A stretch of DNA of 46,023 nt from a bacterium (GTDB lineage Bacteria; Bacteroidota; Bacteroidia; NS11-12g; UBA955). Where the stretch lies: assembly GCA_029945665.1 (NCBI GenBank), contig JAQSCZ010000020.1:1-46023 (forward strand). The letters are read 5' to 3'. Below, in pieces: positions 44,564-46,023 of this stretch (within the stretch, counting starts at the first letter, position 1; every line of letters begins with the position of its first letter). The notes beneath the pieces are model-generated. The model searched no databases and had not been told where the DNA came from. It saw only the letters and a list, made by a program, of their open reading frames with translations. The translations under genes were made by a program, and so were the position numbers.

Positions 44564-44588
44564 CAACTATTAAAAAAACAATCATTTT

Positions 44589-45710
44589 ATGAAATTTATA
44601 GTTGCTGCTCCCGATTTACTAGAACATCTCTTAAAGGTTAATGGTGCTATTGTATCTAAGCCTGTTTTGCCTATTTTAGATAATTTTTTATTTGATATCA
44701 AGTCTGGAACATTAACCATTTCAACAACAGATTTAGAAACATCAATGTCTACAACGCTTAAAGTTGAAGCCAATGAGGACATCCTTGTGGCCATGCCTTC
44801 TAGATTATTGATGGAAACTGTTAAGGGTCTTGGTGAGCAACCCGTTACTTTTACAATTAACGACGATACGCAGGCAATTGAACTTAGTACTGTTAATGGT
44901 CGCTACAAGCTCTCAGGTCAAAGCGGCATGGATTTCCCTAAGGTTCCTCAGGTTGAATCTGAAAAATCGTTTACTATGCCTTCTAATGTTTTATTAAGAT
45001 GCATTACCAAAACTATTTTCTCTACCGGTAACGACGAACTTAGAATTAACCTAACAGGTGTCTACGTAGAATTGAGCGAGGAAAGTTTGAACTTTGTCGC
45101 TACAGACGCCAACAGATTGGTAAGAATAACTAGAACAGATGTGAAGCCGGGAATGGAACATTCATTCATTCTTCCTAAAAAAGCCCTTAATTTATTGAAG
45201 TCTTCTTTAAGTAATGACGTAACGCCAGTTCAAATTGATTTTAACAAATCAAATGTTTTCTTCACAACCAATAATCTTAAATTATCTTGTCGCTTAATTG
45301 ATGAGAGATACCCTGATTACAGAGCTGTTATACCTGCCGAAAACAATAATATCATTTCTATTAATAGAATTGAATTCCTTGAAACCGTTAGACGAGTTTC
45401 TAACTTCTCAAACAAAACAACACACCAAATTCGTGTTAAAATAACTGGCAATGAATTAACAACAAGCGCCGAAGATATTGACTTATCAAACGAAGCGAAT
45501 GAAAAAAGAACATGCGAATACGATGGTGAAGACATGGAAATTGGCTTTAATGCACGTTTCTTAATCGAAATGTTAGCCAATGTAGATCACGATACAGTGA
45601 ATCTAAAACTATCTACTCCTAACAAAGCTGGTTTATTGGTGCCATTAGAAAATGAATCAGATGAAGATGTTCTTATGCTCATCATGCCAATGATGTTAAA
45701 CAATTATTAA
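44589..45710 (+). CDS. dnaN: DNA polymerase III beta subunit (sliding clamp)
   Basis: A 373-residue clamp with three similar domains of about 120 residues. Typical stretches are AAPDLLEHLLKVNGAIVSKPVLPIL near the N-terminus, FVATDANRLVRITR in the second domain and the C-terminal ending EDVLMLIMPMMLNNY, which carries the conserved LIMPM(R/M) end of beta clamps. It encircles DNA and tethers DnaE and other proteins. No dnaA or recF is adjacent, so this is not the classic origin cluster. A strong terminator follows. Confidence 0.97.
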   Translation: MKFIVAAPDLLEHLLKVNGAIVSKPVLPILDNFLFDIKSGTLTISTTDLETSMSTTLKVEANEDILVAMPSRLLMETVKGLGEQPVTFTINDDTQAIELSTVNGRYKLSGQSGMDFPKVPQVESEKSFTMPSNVLLRCITKTIFSTGNDELRINLTGVYVELSEESLNFVATDANRLVRITRTDVKPGMEHSFILPKKALNLLKSSLSNDVTPVQIDFNKSNVFFTTNNLKLSCRLIDERYPDYRAVIPAENNNIISINRIEFLETVRRVSNFSNKTTHQIRVKITGNELTTSAEDIDLSNEANEKRTCEYDGEDMEIGFNARFLIEMLANVDHDTVNLKLSTPNKAGLLVPLENESDEDVLMLIMPMMLNNY

Positions 45711-45732
45711 CCAACCTTTCAATTGCGTTTAT

Positions 45733-45761
45733 AAAAGACCCTCCATGAGGGTCTTTTTTTT
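45733..45761 (+). terminator. Rho-independent terminator of dnaN
   Basis: AAAAGACCCTC (45733-45743), loop CAT, GAGGGTCTTTT (45747-45757), then further T. A textbook terminator 23 bases after the dnaN stop. Confidence 0.95.
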
Positions 45762-46023
45762 GCCCTTAATATTTTACAAACCCTTATCAGATACCTTATA
45801 TTCACATTTTAAAAATTATGGCAGGGTTTAAAGTAATTTTTTCAGTACCTTTTCTAACACCAAAGCACAACAAAACAAAAATATCTAAACCCAATATTAT
45901 CAATAGATACGAACCAACAATCAGGTAGTGATTTCCGCTTTTGTATCATCAGGGATAAATCAAAATTACGGAGTAATGGACAAAAATGGTGTTAATTTTT
46001 AGATGTTTCTTTCAAGTGGACAA
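45762..46023. other. Terminal gap with a possible short minus-strand frame
   Basis: No gene can be called with confidence. On the minus strand the frame 45945-45802 is open for 47 codons and reads as a membrane segment followed by a basic tail (YLLIILGLDIFVLLCFGVRK), but it has no ATG. A TAATTTTG box (45968-45961), a perfect match to the -7 consensus, lies just ahead of it on the same strand. A CTG or TTG start, or a leaderless message, would be needed. Otherwise nothing is seen. Confidence 0.25.

Noticed and set aside
44589-45710. Chromosome origin next to dnaN
   Set aside because: No dnaA, recF or DnaA-box cluster is nearby; the gene is flanked by a FAD oxidase and a terminator.

Overview
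The window comes from an AT-rich genome of the phylum Bacteroidota. The evidence is two proteins with a type IX secretion (T9SS) C-terminal sorting domain, many start codons preceded by the Bacteroidota -7 element TAnnTTTG instead of a Shine-Dalgarno sequence, a tmRNA with no encoded CCA end, and gene content such as DUF4377/META, PepSY-like and HxlR proteins. No rRNA or ordinary tRNA was seen.

Layout. 1-1430: a C-terminal remnant of a type ISP restriction-modification enzyme and two orphan genes, lying just beyond the 3' end of the tmRNA gene (1434-1799, minus), the classic place for an integrated island. 1951-4891: an overlapping cluster of a large unknown lipoprotein and two paralogous secreted or outer-membrane proteins, the first broken by a frameshift. 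5027-9444: a saccharopine/alanine dehydrogenase-like enzyme, then an MsbA-like ABC exporter overlapping a RimB-like retropepsin and the RimK ligase. 9563-11045: a sigma factor with three small envelope proteins, two of which share an ungapped 25-residue C-terminal motif. 11101-13248: divergent oxidoreductase/HxlR regulator pair and a diheme cytochrome c. 13500-17811: DUF2130 protein, the selenium tRNA-modification genes mnmH (selU) and selD, and a DUF4377-META protein between them. 17892-20408: a T9SS BNR-repeat protein, followed by a six-copy tandem array of about 111 bp units (20552-21228).

21245-30360 is a run of eight minus-strand genes: response regulator, histidine kinase, DUF1003, MgtC-like, PepSY-like, TolC-like, membrane fusion protein and RND pump. 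It reads as a two-component system next to a tripartite efflux pump. 30479-39098 holds an M1 aminopeptidase lipoprotein, an AIM24-family protein, cinA and dnaE. 39209-42913 is a PKD-repeat T9SS protein, and the window ends with a GlcD-like FAD oxidase and dnaN.

Most of the window is ordinary core genome. The parts most worth following are the sigma-factor/small-protein cluster, the tmRNA-linked remnant region, the frameshifted paralogue pair, the tandem repeat array, the deviant P-loop of MnmH, and the recurring placement of -7 elements so close to start codons that leaderless mRNAs are likely. All identifications rest on reading motifs by eye; no database search was run.
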